A DNA stretch of 5,713 nucleotides from positions 1 through 5,713 of the forward strand of contig DAOVXH010000129.1 in the NCBI GenBank assembly GCA_030636255.1, read 5' to 3'. This stretch comes from Methanomassiliicoccales archaeon (GTDB lineage: Archaea; Thermoplasmatota; Thermoplasmata; SG8-5). Shown piece after piece: positions 1-4,510 of this stretch. A program made the translations under genes and the position numbers. The notes under the pieces are model-generated. The model was not told where the DNA came from. It made no database searches and saw only the letters and a list, made by a program, of their open reading frames with translations. Position 1 is the first letter of the stretch. Every line of letters starts with the position of its first letter.

Positions 1-919
1 CGCCACGCTTTTTCATCTCCTTGGCCCAGATGCGCCTGGCTGCCCGGTACTTGGCTATCTCCTCGAAAAGATCATTGTGGGCATTGAAGAAGAAACTCAA
101 CCTTGGCGCAAAATCATCCAGGTTCAAACCCCGCTCCATTGCTGCGTCCACGTAGGCAAGACCGTCTCCAAGTGTGAATGCCAGTTCCTGAACTGCCGTT
201 GAACCTGCTTCTCTAATGTGATATCCTGAGATACTTATGGTATTCCACTGTGGAACTTCCTTGGTTCCAAACTCGAAAGTATCAATGATAAGTCTCATGC
301 TTGGCCCTGGTGGGAATATCCAGCTTTTCTGTGCAATATACTCTTTCAAAATATCATTCTGGATGGTGCCTCTGAGCTGATTTTTCTGCACGCCCTGCTT
401 CTCGGCAGCAGCAATGTAGAATCCCCAGACAACCGCCGCAGGTCCATTAATTGTCATTGAGGTGCTGACATCCTTCATTGATATGCCGTCGAATAGAATT
501 TCCATATCCTTCAGAGATGATATTGCAACTCCGCACTTGCCAAACTCTCCTTCTGCCAGTTGGTCGTCAGAGTCCCTTCCATAAAGGGTAGGGTAATCAA
601 ATGCTGTTGACAGCCCTGTTTCTCCGTGACCTATGAGGAATTTGAACCTCTGATTGGTTTCCTCGGCTGTCCCGAACCCTGCAAACTGGCGCATGGTCCA
701 GAGCCTTCCCCTGTGCATTGTTGGCTGCACACCCCTTGTGAAGGGATATTGCCCTGGGAAGTTCAATTTCTCTAAATAATCATAATCAGGTATGTCCTCT
801 GGTGTATAAATTCGGTCAATTGGAACACTGGACGTGGTTAAAAATTCTTTCTGCCTTTCCTTTTTGCCTTCCAGGAGCTTTTCCCAATCCTTCTTTGCCT
901 GTGATATCTCATTAGACAC
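1..919 (-). CDS. Acyl-CoA mutase large subunit, B12-dependent (methylmalonyl-CoA mutase family, isobutyryl-type substrate residues); C-terminus beyond window
   Basis: This is the N-terminal 306 residues of the TIM-barrel subunit of a coenzyme B12-dependent carbon-skeleton mutase, a cytoplasmic enzyme that rearranges acyl-CoA thioesters. Family landmarks are YPFTRGVQPTM (58-68), WTMRQFAGFGTAEE (74-87), GTIQNDILKEYIAQ (184-197), the SISGYHIREAG block with the conserved active-site His234, and APRLSFFFNAHNDLFEEIAK near the window edge. The two specificity positions (Tyr89 and Arg207 in Propionibacterium methylmalonyl-CoA mutase) are Phe79 and Gln197 here. The spacing of 118 is preserved, and Phe/Gln is the pair known from isobutyryl-CoA mutase. 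The start is GTG at 919: GAGGTG lies five bases upstream and an in-frame TAG sits just upstream. A GTG two codons earlier is too close to that ribosome-binding site. The B12-binding domain is not visible; in this family it may be a separate small subunit. The family call is firm; the substrate is inferred. Confidence 0.95.
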   Translation of the reverse strand, partial: MSNEISQAKKDWEKLLEGKKERQKEFLTTSSVPIDRIYTPEDIPDYDYLEKLNFPGQYPFTRGVQPTMHRGRLWTMRQFAGFGTAEETNQRFKFLIGHGETGLSTAFDYPTLYGRDSDDQLAEGEFGKCGVAISSLKDMEILFDGISMKDVSTSMTINGPAAVVWGFYIAAAEKQGVQKNQLRGTIQNDILKEYIAQKSWIFPPGPSMRLIIDTFEFGTKEVPQWNTISISGYHIREAGSTAVQELAFTLGDGLAYVDAAMERGLNLDDFAPRLSFFFNAHNDLFEEIAKYRAARRIWAKEMKKRG

Positions 920-927
920 GGTCACAC

Positions 928-970
928 CTCGTTGACTCTAGATAATTGCTTTTGGTTAAATAGAGTTTCG
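928..970 (-). promoter_or_regulatory. Archaeal promoter and Shine-Dalgarno for the acyl-CoA mutase gene
   Basis: On the minus strand, CGAAAC (970-965) is a BRE-like element directly followed by the TATA-like TATTTAA (962-956). The usual spacing of about 25 bases would put the transcription start near 933, giving a leader of roughly 14 bases. GAGGTG (933-928), complementary to the conserved 3' end of archaeal 16S rRNA, lies in that leader and precedes the GTG start. The gap after the pilin gene is only 59 bases and shows no obvious hairpin, so read-through from upstream is also possible. The promoter is predicted by pattern only. Confidence 0.55.
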
Positions 971-978
971 CATGCCTA

Positions 979-1500
979 CTATGGTAATTGGAAGGTTCCA
1001 GCATCTCCGGTCATTGATAGAATTGACTGTGAAGGTGCGTGGTAAACTTCAATTCGATAATGTTTACCTGATGTCAGGCCATTGAGTTCTATGAAATCTC
1101 CAGCATTGATATTATTGGTGGAGTAAGAATAATCCGTATATGTGGCAGTTATCACATCCTTCCTGTATCCGCGAATAGTGCATGGATTATCATTCTGGCC
1201 TTCCAGAGGAACATCAATTATTAGAGTAGTTGTTTCATTGGTTCCCTCTTCGTAGATGTAAAGTTTGAGGTCAATTGGATTGATTTCAGAACTGAACGAA
1301 CCGAAAACAAGCTTCGCTGCGGTGGTGTTCACTGCATCAACATCCTGCCAGCTTCCAAGTGGGGCAAGGTTCTCATTGCTGCCTCCGCCTATGCCAATAA
1401 TCATTACATACAATACGCCAGCCAGTACCACAGTTACTGCAACCATTAGAATAGTTGCAATAATGGCAGATACTCCATTTTCATTTCCCCTTAGCGTCAT
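979..1500 (-). CDS. Archaeal type IV pilin-like secreted protein (pilin B)
   Basis: This 173-residue protein has an archaeal type IV pilin N-terminal domain: a short polar leader (1-9, MTLRGNENG), then a hydrophobic helix at about 10-37 (VSAIIATILMVAVTVVLAGV and on). The expected processing site for the class III prepilin peptidase is between Gly9 and Val10, leaving the helix on the mature subunit. The rest is an extracytoplasmic, probably beta-rich domain with N-x-T sequons at Asn58 and Asn88 that could be glycosylated. It is a clear paralogue of the pilin-like protein immediately upstream. They share the LYVM helix end, the W-x-D-V-x-A-V/AKLVFG block, and a C-terminal block with IEV-Y/F-H and SMTGD-A/S-GT. 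The middle (about 84-125) is divergent. Position -2 is Asn, not the charged residue usual for processed archaeal pilins. The only upstream ATG nearby meets a stop after two codons, so ATG 1500 with a modest GGAG is the start. It may be a pilus subunit or another surface protein; the assembly machinery is not in the window. Confidence 0.88.
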   Translation of the reverse strand: MTLRGNENGVSAIIATILMVAVTVVLAGVLYVMIIGIGGGSNENLAPLGSWQDVDAVNTTAAKLVFGSFSSEINPIDLKLYIYEEGTNETTTLIIDVPLEGQNDNPCTIRGYRKDVITATYTDYSYSTNNINAGDFIELNGLTSGKHYRIEVYHAPSQSILSMTGDAGTFQLP

Positions 1501-1540
1501 ATTATGGCTCCATGCCTGAGAAAGAAATAATTAATTGACT

Positions 1541-1556
1541 TATATAAATGTTTTGT
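1541..1556 (-). promoter_or_regulatory. TATA box and BRE for pilin B
   Basis: The minus strand carries TTTATATA (1548-1541), a near-canonical archaeal TATA box, behind an A-rich BRE-like stretch (AAAACA, about 1555-1550). The expected transcription start is around 1518, leaving a leader of some 20 bases that contains GGAG before the ATG at 1500. Pilin B therefore probably has its own transcript and does not depend on read-through from pilin A, which agrees with the terminator lying between the two genes. Confidence 0.65.
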
Positions 1557-1564
1557 TTTAGAAA

Positions 1565-1580
1565 TGTACAATCATGTACA
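1565..1580. promoter_or_regulatory. Two palindromic TGTACA sites spaced one helical turn, candidate operator for pilin B
   Basis: The sequence TGTACA-ATCA-TGTACA contains two copies of a self-complementary hexamer. Their centres are 10 bases apart, so both sites face the same side of the helix. The pair sits about 17 bases upstream of the TATA box of pilin B and beyond the terminator of pilin A, a common position for an archaeal activator or repressor. The hexamer pair was not seen upstream of pilin A. The binding protein is unknown and the regulatory role is inferred from symmetry and placement. Confidence 0.4.
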
Positions 1581-1593
1581 GAAATTATTATTA

Positions 1594-1629
1594 CAAAAGT
1601 AAAAGTTAAAGGGACTCAGAGAGCCCCTT
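1594..1629 (-). terminator. Hairpin plus T-tract terminator after pilin A
   Basis: On the minus strand the stem AAGGGGCTC, loop TCT and GAGTCCCTT form nine pairs, including one G-U wobble. They begin 14 bases after the pilin A stop. The hairpin is followed by TTTT-AC-TTTT, the T-rich run expected for termination. The same hairpin read on the plus strand would have an A-C mismatch instead of the wobble, so the structure favours minus-strand transcription. It probably insulates pilin A from pilin B. Confidence 0.7.
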
Positions 1630-1642
1630 CATTGAAACAGTC

Positions 1643-2149
1643 TTATGGCTGTGTCCAGGTTCCGCTGTCACCAGTCATTGAAACTGTAGATTCTGTGTCT
1701 ATGTGGAACACTTCAATTGTGTATGTGGTTGAGGGGTCCAGGTCGTAAATGGTGATGTAGTCACCAGAGTTGACCAGGTTACCTGCAAAGTTGTAATCGA
1801 AGTAGAATGCATCCAGTACTAAACCTGCGCTCATTGTTGTGTTGTCAGAGGCTGGGGCTGCTGTGAATGTCATTGGCACTGCTGCTCCACCTGCTGGTGT
1901 CACAAAGAACTTGAGGTCCATTGGCTGAACGTCCACTGTGAACTGGCCAAATACAAGCTTTGCGGTTGTGCTGTCTACTGCACTAACATCGTTCCATGCG
2001 CCAGCTGGTGTTGAGCTGCCGCCACTGCCGAACCCTATGACCATAACATAGAGCACAGCAGCCAATACCACGGTAATGGCCACCATCAAAATGGTAGCAA
2101 TAACCGGAGACACTGCGTCTTCATCTCTCATTTTATATACTTTTCTCAT
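1643..2149 (-). CDS. Archaeal type IV pilin-like secreted protein (pilin A)
   Basis: This is a 168-residue member of the archaeal type IV pilin N-terminal domain family. A charged leader (MRKVYKMRDEDA, 1-12) precedes the hydrophobic helix 13-38 (VSPVIATILMVAITVVLAAV and on), which closely resembles the conserved H-domain of haloarchaeal PilA proteins. Cleavage is expected after Ala12, with Asp at -2. A Gly/Ser linker (39-46) leads to a globular domain with WNDVSAVDSTTAKLVFG (52-68), one N-x-T sequon at Asn103, no cysteines, and a closing SMTGDSGTW block. ATG 2149 is chosen over Met7 because AGGAGG lies seven bases upstream of it. The gene has its own TATA box, sits 166 bases after the KaiC-like operon, and is followed by a terminator. 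The neighbouring pilin B is a paralogue, probably from an old tandem duplication given the divergent middle regions. The exact role (adhesion pilus, other filament or surface protein) cannot be read from the sequence. Confidence 0.9.
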   Translation of the reverse strand: MRKVYKMRDEDAVSPVIATILMVAITVVLAAVLYVMVIGFGSGGSSTPAGAWNDVSAVDSTTAKLVFGQFTVDVQPMDLKFFVTPAGGAAVPMTFTAAPASDNTTMSAGLVLDAFYFDYNFAGNLVNSGDYITIYDLDPSTTYTIEVFHIDTESTVSMTGDSGTWTQP

Positions 2150-2204
2150 GTTTCGTCCTCCTGTAGGCTTTTAATTCCTACATACTTCATGCAGTTAGAT
2201 AAGA

Positions 2205-2220
2205 TATATATATAGCTTTC
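2205..2220 (-). promoter_or_regulatory. TATA box and BRE for pilin A
   Basis: The minus strand has GAAAGC (2220-2215) as a purine-rich BRE-like element abutting TATATATATA (2214-2205). The predicted start of transcription is near 2184, giving a leader of about 35 bases that includes the AGGAGG ribosome-binding site at 2162-2157. The strong TATA box and strong Shine-Dalgarno would fit an abundantly made structural protein. Confidence 0.65.
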
Positions 2221-2223
2221 TGT

Positions 2224-2257
2224 AAATATTACGACTTTTGATAATAACGACATCGAC
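2224..2257 (-). repeat. Imperfect direct repeats (GTCGT-rich) upstream of the pilin A TATA box
   Basis: Two 12-base units, GTCGTTATTATC (2251-2240) and GTCGTAATATTT (2235-2224), begin 16 bases apart on the minus strand, with a further GTCGAT at 2257. They lie between the end of the KaiC-like operon and the pilin A promoter elements, where a regulator could bind. The match is imperfect and the region is AT-rich, so chance is a real alternative. No other structure was seen in the 166-base gap. Confidence 0.2.
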
Positions 2258-2315
2258 AATCAACGTATTACTTAACGTCTTTCTAATAAATTTCAAGCAT
2301 TATCATAAGATGTTC

Positions 2316-3068
2316 TCAACCCACGCTTTTGGCTGATATTCCCTTCTCGTCAATGGTATAAGCAAGTATTCCGGTCTTTTCCGGATGATTTCTTACTTTT
2401 CTGATAAGCAAATTACGTTTGAACTCGAAGCCATCTCTAAGCCTTTCCAGCTCAATTATTGCATCAACAATCTCCTCAATACCGCTTTCAATGTGGCTGT
2501 CCAGCACTCCCTTGACAAGTGTCACCAGGGCAACGCCTCCATTGTGCTGGGTATGGGCCTTGATTGTCCGCAGGGCTGATAAAACCTCTTTGTGATTGTA
2601 ATACTCCAGGAAGAAGTTCATTGAATCCAGCACTATTCTGAATGGCGGATCCAGTTTTGAAATCTCATACGTAAGCGTGGTCAGGAAATTGTGATTTGTG
2701 TCATCCTCCTGTTTACCCTGCAGCTTGTACTGGCGTATGTCCCTCATGGTGAGGCCTTCCAGTCGATATTTGCTTACTTCAAGATGTTTGGCCAGGACCT
2801 TTTCATAGTACATAGTTCCAATATTTACAATCTTGAGATCTGTGTTCCAACCGAAGTCCTCCATTGTCTTGATGACATCCTCATCTCTTTCTGATGTAGA
2901 GAAGTAGGTAACATTCTCTTCCCCGCTGCTAGCAGATGCAAAACGCTTGGCAAATAGTTCCACACCTGCGCCTGGAGGTCCAATGCAGAGGATTGTGTAA
3001 CCCTTTGGTATACCATTCATTATTGCTTTGTCAAGTGCTGGTATGCCGAAGCTGACTGTATCTGGCAC
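2316..3068 (-). CDS. KaiC/RAD55-like P-loop family protein with degenerate Walker A (GPPGAGVE)
   Basis: This 250-residue, single-domain KaiC-like (RecA-superfamily) protein has the standard opening FGIPALDKAIMNGIPKG (7-23), which matches the G-I-x-x-L-D-x-x-x-x-G-G-I-P-x-G signature. The phosphate-binding loop reads GPPGAGVE (30-37): the invariant Lys is Val36 and the following Thr/Ser is Glu37, while the glycines are retained. The Walker B strand is intact (FRIVLDSMN, Asp148). A charged, family-atypical segment at about 95-127 sits between the core strands. The C-terminus (LLIRKVRNHPEKTGILAYTIDEKG) follows the usual KaiC core ending. The loss of Lys argues against ordinary ATP hydrolysis, so a regulatory or scaffolding partner of the intact ATPase two genes upstream is likely. 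The start is GTG 3068, sharing its G with the preceding TAG, with GGAGG nine bases upstream. Kept glycines with a specific V-E change look like a maintained subfamily rather than decay, but this needs alignment. Confidence 0.88.
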   Translation of the reverse strand: MPDTVSFGIPALDKAIMNGIPKGYTILCIGPPGAGVELFAKRFASASSGEENVTYFSTSERDEDVIKTMEDFGWNTDLKIVNIGTMYYEKVLAKHLEVSKYRLEGLTMRDIRQYKLQGKQEDDTNHNFLTTLTYEISKLDPPFRIVLDSMNFFLEYYNHKEVLSALRTIKAHTQHNGGVALVTLVKGVLDSHIESGIEEIVDAIIELERLRDGFEFKRNLLIRKVRNHPEKTGILAYTIDEKGISAKSVG

Positions 3069-3082
3069 TAATCATCCCCTCC
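3066..3082 (-). promoter_or_regulatory. Overlapping TAGTG stop-start junction with Shine-Dalgarno
   Basis: GGAGGGG (3082-3076) precedes TAG (3070-3068), which overlaps GTG (3068-3066) by one base. The GGA GGG codons encode the Gly-Gly of the upstream protein's Asp-Gly-Gly-Asp-Asp tail and also serve as the ribosome-binding site, with a nine-base spacer. This decides the GTG start and predicts translational coupling. Confidence 0.8.
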
Positions 3083-3646
3083 ATCTTCCATGGATATATT
3101 GAGGTCGCAGACAAAGCTCATCATATTGCCAATCTCATCTGAAGTGAACCCTTCAATGGAAAAAATGACAATATAGGCATTCTTTGCCCTCATATTATTG
3201 ATGATTATGTGAATGAATTCCGAGAGAATTTTCGCACTATTATGAATGGCCAGTGCATTTATTGAATCCAGAAGTATTACTGTGGGCTTTCCCTCGGCCT
3301 TCTTTATTAGATATTCGGCCTTGAGCATGATATTTTCAAGCATTGTGGGGCTTTCAACCATGAAAACATTGGGATGTCTCTTGGTGCTGCCCATCATTAT
3401 GTGGCTTATGCAGTCCACGAAGAAGATATTGTCCATCTTCACTTCAAGGATATTCAGTACATCAATTATTGACTGAGACGGTATGGCTGCTGAAATGTAT
3501 ATGGTATTCAAATCCTTCTTTGAAGCAAATATGTCAACCACACCACGGATGGCATCGAAATATGTTTCGTCTTTGATGACCAGTGAAATAGCAGATGGCG
3601 GTAATTCGACCAGTTCTCCAGCTAGGTCGGCAGGACTTTTTGGCAT
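3068..3646 (-). CDS. KaiC-like pseudo-ATPase lacking Walker A, Walker B retained
   Basis: This 192-residue protein keeps the overall strand order of a KaiC/RAD55-like domain but is shorter than its two neighbours and has no G-x-x-x-x-G-K. Where the P-loop should be it reads SLVIKDETYFDAIRG (21-35). Downstream, a Walker B-like strand is clear (PTVILLDSINAL, Asp127), followed by a helix with LSEFIHIIINNMRAKNAY and a further strand IVIFSIEG, matching the KaiC layout of the sister proteins. The N-terminal G-I-x-x-L-D signature is also absent. No membrane segment or signal peptide is seen. It probably does not bind ATP in the normal way and is more likely a structural or inhibitory partner of the intact ATPase with which it is co-translated. 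The start ATG 3646 overlaps the upstream TAA (TAATG) and has GGAGG nine bases upstream. The placement in the KaiC-like superfamily rests on the C-terminal half and the context, so it is less certain than for the neighbours. Confidence 0.75.
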   Translation of the reverse strand: MPKSPADLAGELVELPPSAISLVIKDETYFDAIRGVVDIFASKKDLNTIYISAAIPSQSIIDVLNILEVKMDNIFFVDCISHIMMGSTKRHPNVFMVESPTMLENIMLKAEYLIKKAEGKPTVILLDSINALAIHNSAKILSEFIHIIINNMRAKNAYIVIFSIEGFTSDEIGNMMSFVCDLNISMEDGGDD

Positions 3647-3660
3647 TATGTTGTCCCTCC
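3644..3660 (-). promoter_or_regulatory. Overlapping TAATG stop-start junction with Shine-Dalgarno
   Basis: GGAGGG (3660-3655) is followed after nine bases, counted from GGAGG, by ATG at 3646. The A of that ATG is the last base of the preceding TAA. The Shine-Dalgarno is built from the GGA GGG codons of the upstream protein's glycine-rich tail (GGSGGGTT). The layout is the same as at the next junction downstream, pointing to tightly coupled translation of all three proteins. Confidence 0.8.
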
Positions 3661-4425
3661 ACCGCTTCCGCCCTTGAGCAAGGGTACCAGCAAGATTCCT
3701 GCCGGCGTTAGGTCCAGCACATATTTTGCCCTGGAATGGTTTGTACCACGCATCTTAACCACCTGAAGGGTTCTGAGCAAATCACCTCTCCGTTCCAGAT
3801 TGCCCATTAAAACGATTCCGTCAGCAATGGCCTCTTCCACGCCATAGAGGGAATATCTCTCTGCTGAAGGTGAAATCTCGGAAATTAGCATACTGGTGCA
3901 TCCCCTGTCTGAAAGGGTTTTACCGATTTTTAAAATGAATTCTCTTATCTTTTCCTCGGTTTTTAATCGATAACAGACTGATGTGACCGAGTCAAGAACC
4001 AATCTCTTAATTTTCAGCTCATCAACCAGATTGCCTATTGCCTTCACAATGGAATCCACATCTTCCAGGCTAAGCTCCATTTCGGTCATGCCCAGCCTTT
4101 CGTAAATAACTGGCATATCAACGAAAACCAATGTTCCCTTTTTAATCAAGCTTTCATCAAAGAAATCGTATGGGATAACATTGTTCATTAGCTTGTCAGA
4201 TGTTTCAGTTACAGATACAAAAAGGCAATTTTCCCCGGCAATGGCCCCATGGACCAGGAATTCCAGACTGAGAGTAGTTTTTCCAGTCCCGCAACTGCCA
4301 GTGAAAAGGATGGTGTTACCTCTTGGGATACCACCGTTCAGGATATTATCCAGGCCCTCTATTCCAGTGACGCAGCGCTCCCTGTCTACAGGGATGGTTG
4401 CAGATTTATCATCATCAGATGCCAT
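3646..4425 (-). CDS. KaiC/RAD55-like ATPase with intact Walker A and B
   Basis: This 259-residue single-domain KaiC-like ATPase is likely cytoplasmic and oligomeric, as the family usually is. It shows the KaiC signature TGIEGLDNILNGGIPRGN (20-37), Walker A GSCGTGKT (43-50), and a VSVTETSDKL segment (70-79) at the place of the KaiC catalytic-glutamate strand with a single Glu74. Walker B is LVLDSVTS (Asp145), and the motif VKMRGTNHSRAKY followed by LDLTPAGILL is typical of KaiC subunit interfaces and domain endings. It is the only member of the three-gene set with a complete nucleotide site, so it is the probable motor or switch. In archaea such proteins are mostly uncharacterised; ArlH/FlaH of the archaellum is a known relative with a regulatory ATP-binding role. 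The C-terminal tail is glycine-rich and overlaps the next gene's ribosome-binding site. No Shine-Dalgarno precedes ATG 4425 and no earlier start exists before an in-frame TAA, so the mRNA may be leaderless. Confidence 0.93.
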   Translation of the reverse strand: MASDDDKSATIPVDRERCVTGIEGLDNILNGGIPRGNTILFTGSCGTGKTTLSLEFLVHGAIAGENCLFVSVTETSDKLMNNVIPYDFFDESLIKKGTLVFVDMPVIYERLGMTEMELSLEDVDSIVKAIGNLVDELKIKRLVLDSVTSVCYRLKTEEKIREFILKIGKTLSDRGCTSMLISEISPSAERYSLYGVEEAIADGIVLMGNLERRGDLLRTLQVVKMRGTNHSRAKYVLDLTPAGILLVPLLKGGSGGGTT

Positions 4426-4448
4426 AGCGTGTCTGAATACTGCTTCTG

Positions 4449-4473
4449 TTTTAAAACATTTACCTTATATTCA
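4449..4473 (-). promoter_or_regulatory. Candidate promoter for the KaiC-like operon
   Basis: The 85-base gap after the helicase holds two TATA-like elements on the minus strand: AATATAAG (about 4471-4464) and TTTTAAAA (4456-4449). The second would place transcription start close to 4427, almost on the ATG, which agrees with the missing Shine-Dalgarno and suggests a leaderless transcript. The first would give a leader of about 18 bases without a ribosome-binding site. A weakly T-rich stretch after the helicase stop (ATTCTTTCTTG) may end that transcript; there is no hairpin. Confidence 0.4.
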
Positions 4474-4510
4474 ATGCATTATTGGTAAGATAGCAAGAAA
4501 GAATTGGCCC

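Noticed and set aside
970..975. GCATGC palindrome between pilin B and the mutase
   Set aside because: A single six-base palindrome with no repeat or spacing pattern is expected by chance.
1265..1519. Plus-strand open frame opposite pilin B
   Set aside because: It is the antisense shadow of the conserved pilin N-terminus; its composition follows from the complementary codons.
2825..3016. Minus-strand alternate-frame ORF inside the third KaiC-like gene
   Set aside because: It is a shadow frame without a ribosome-binding site or recognisable motif, inside a gene with strong family signatures.
2316..3646. Treating the two P-loop-deficient genes as decayed pseudogenes
   Set aside because: Both frames are intact, have strong ribosome-binding sites and precise overlapping junctions, and keep Walker B strands, so they look functional.
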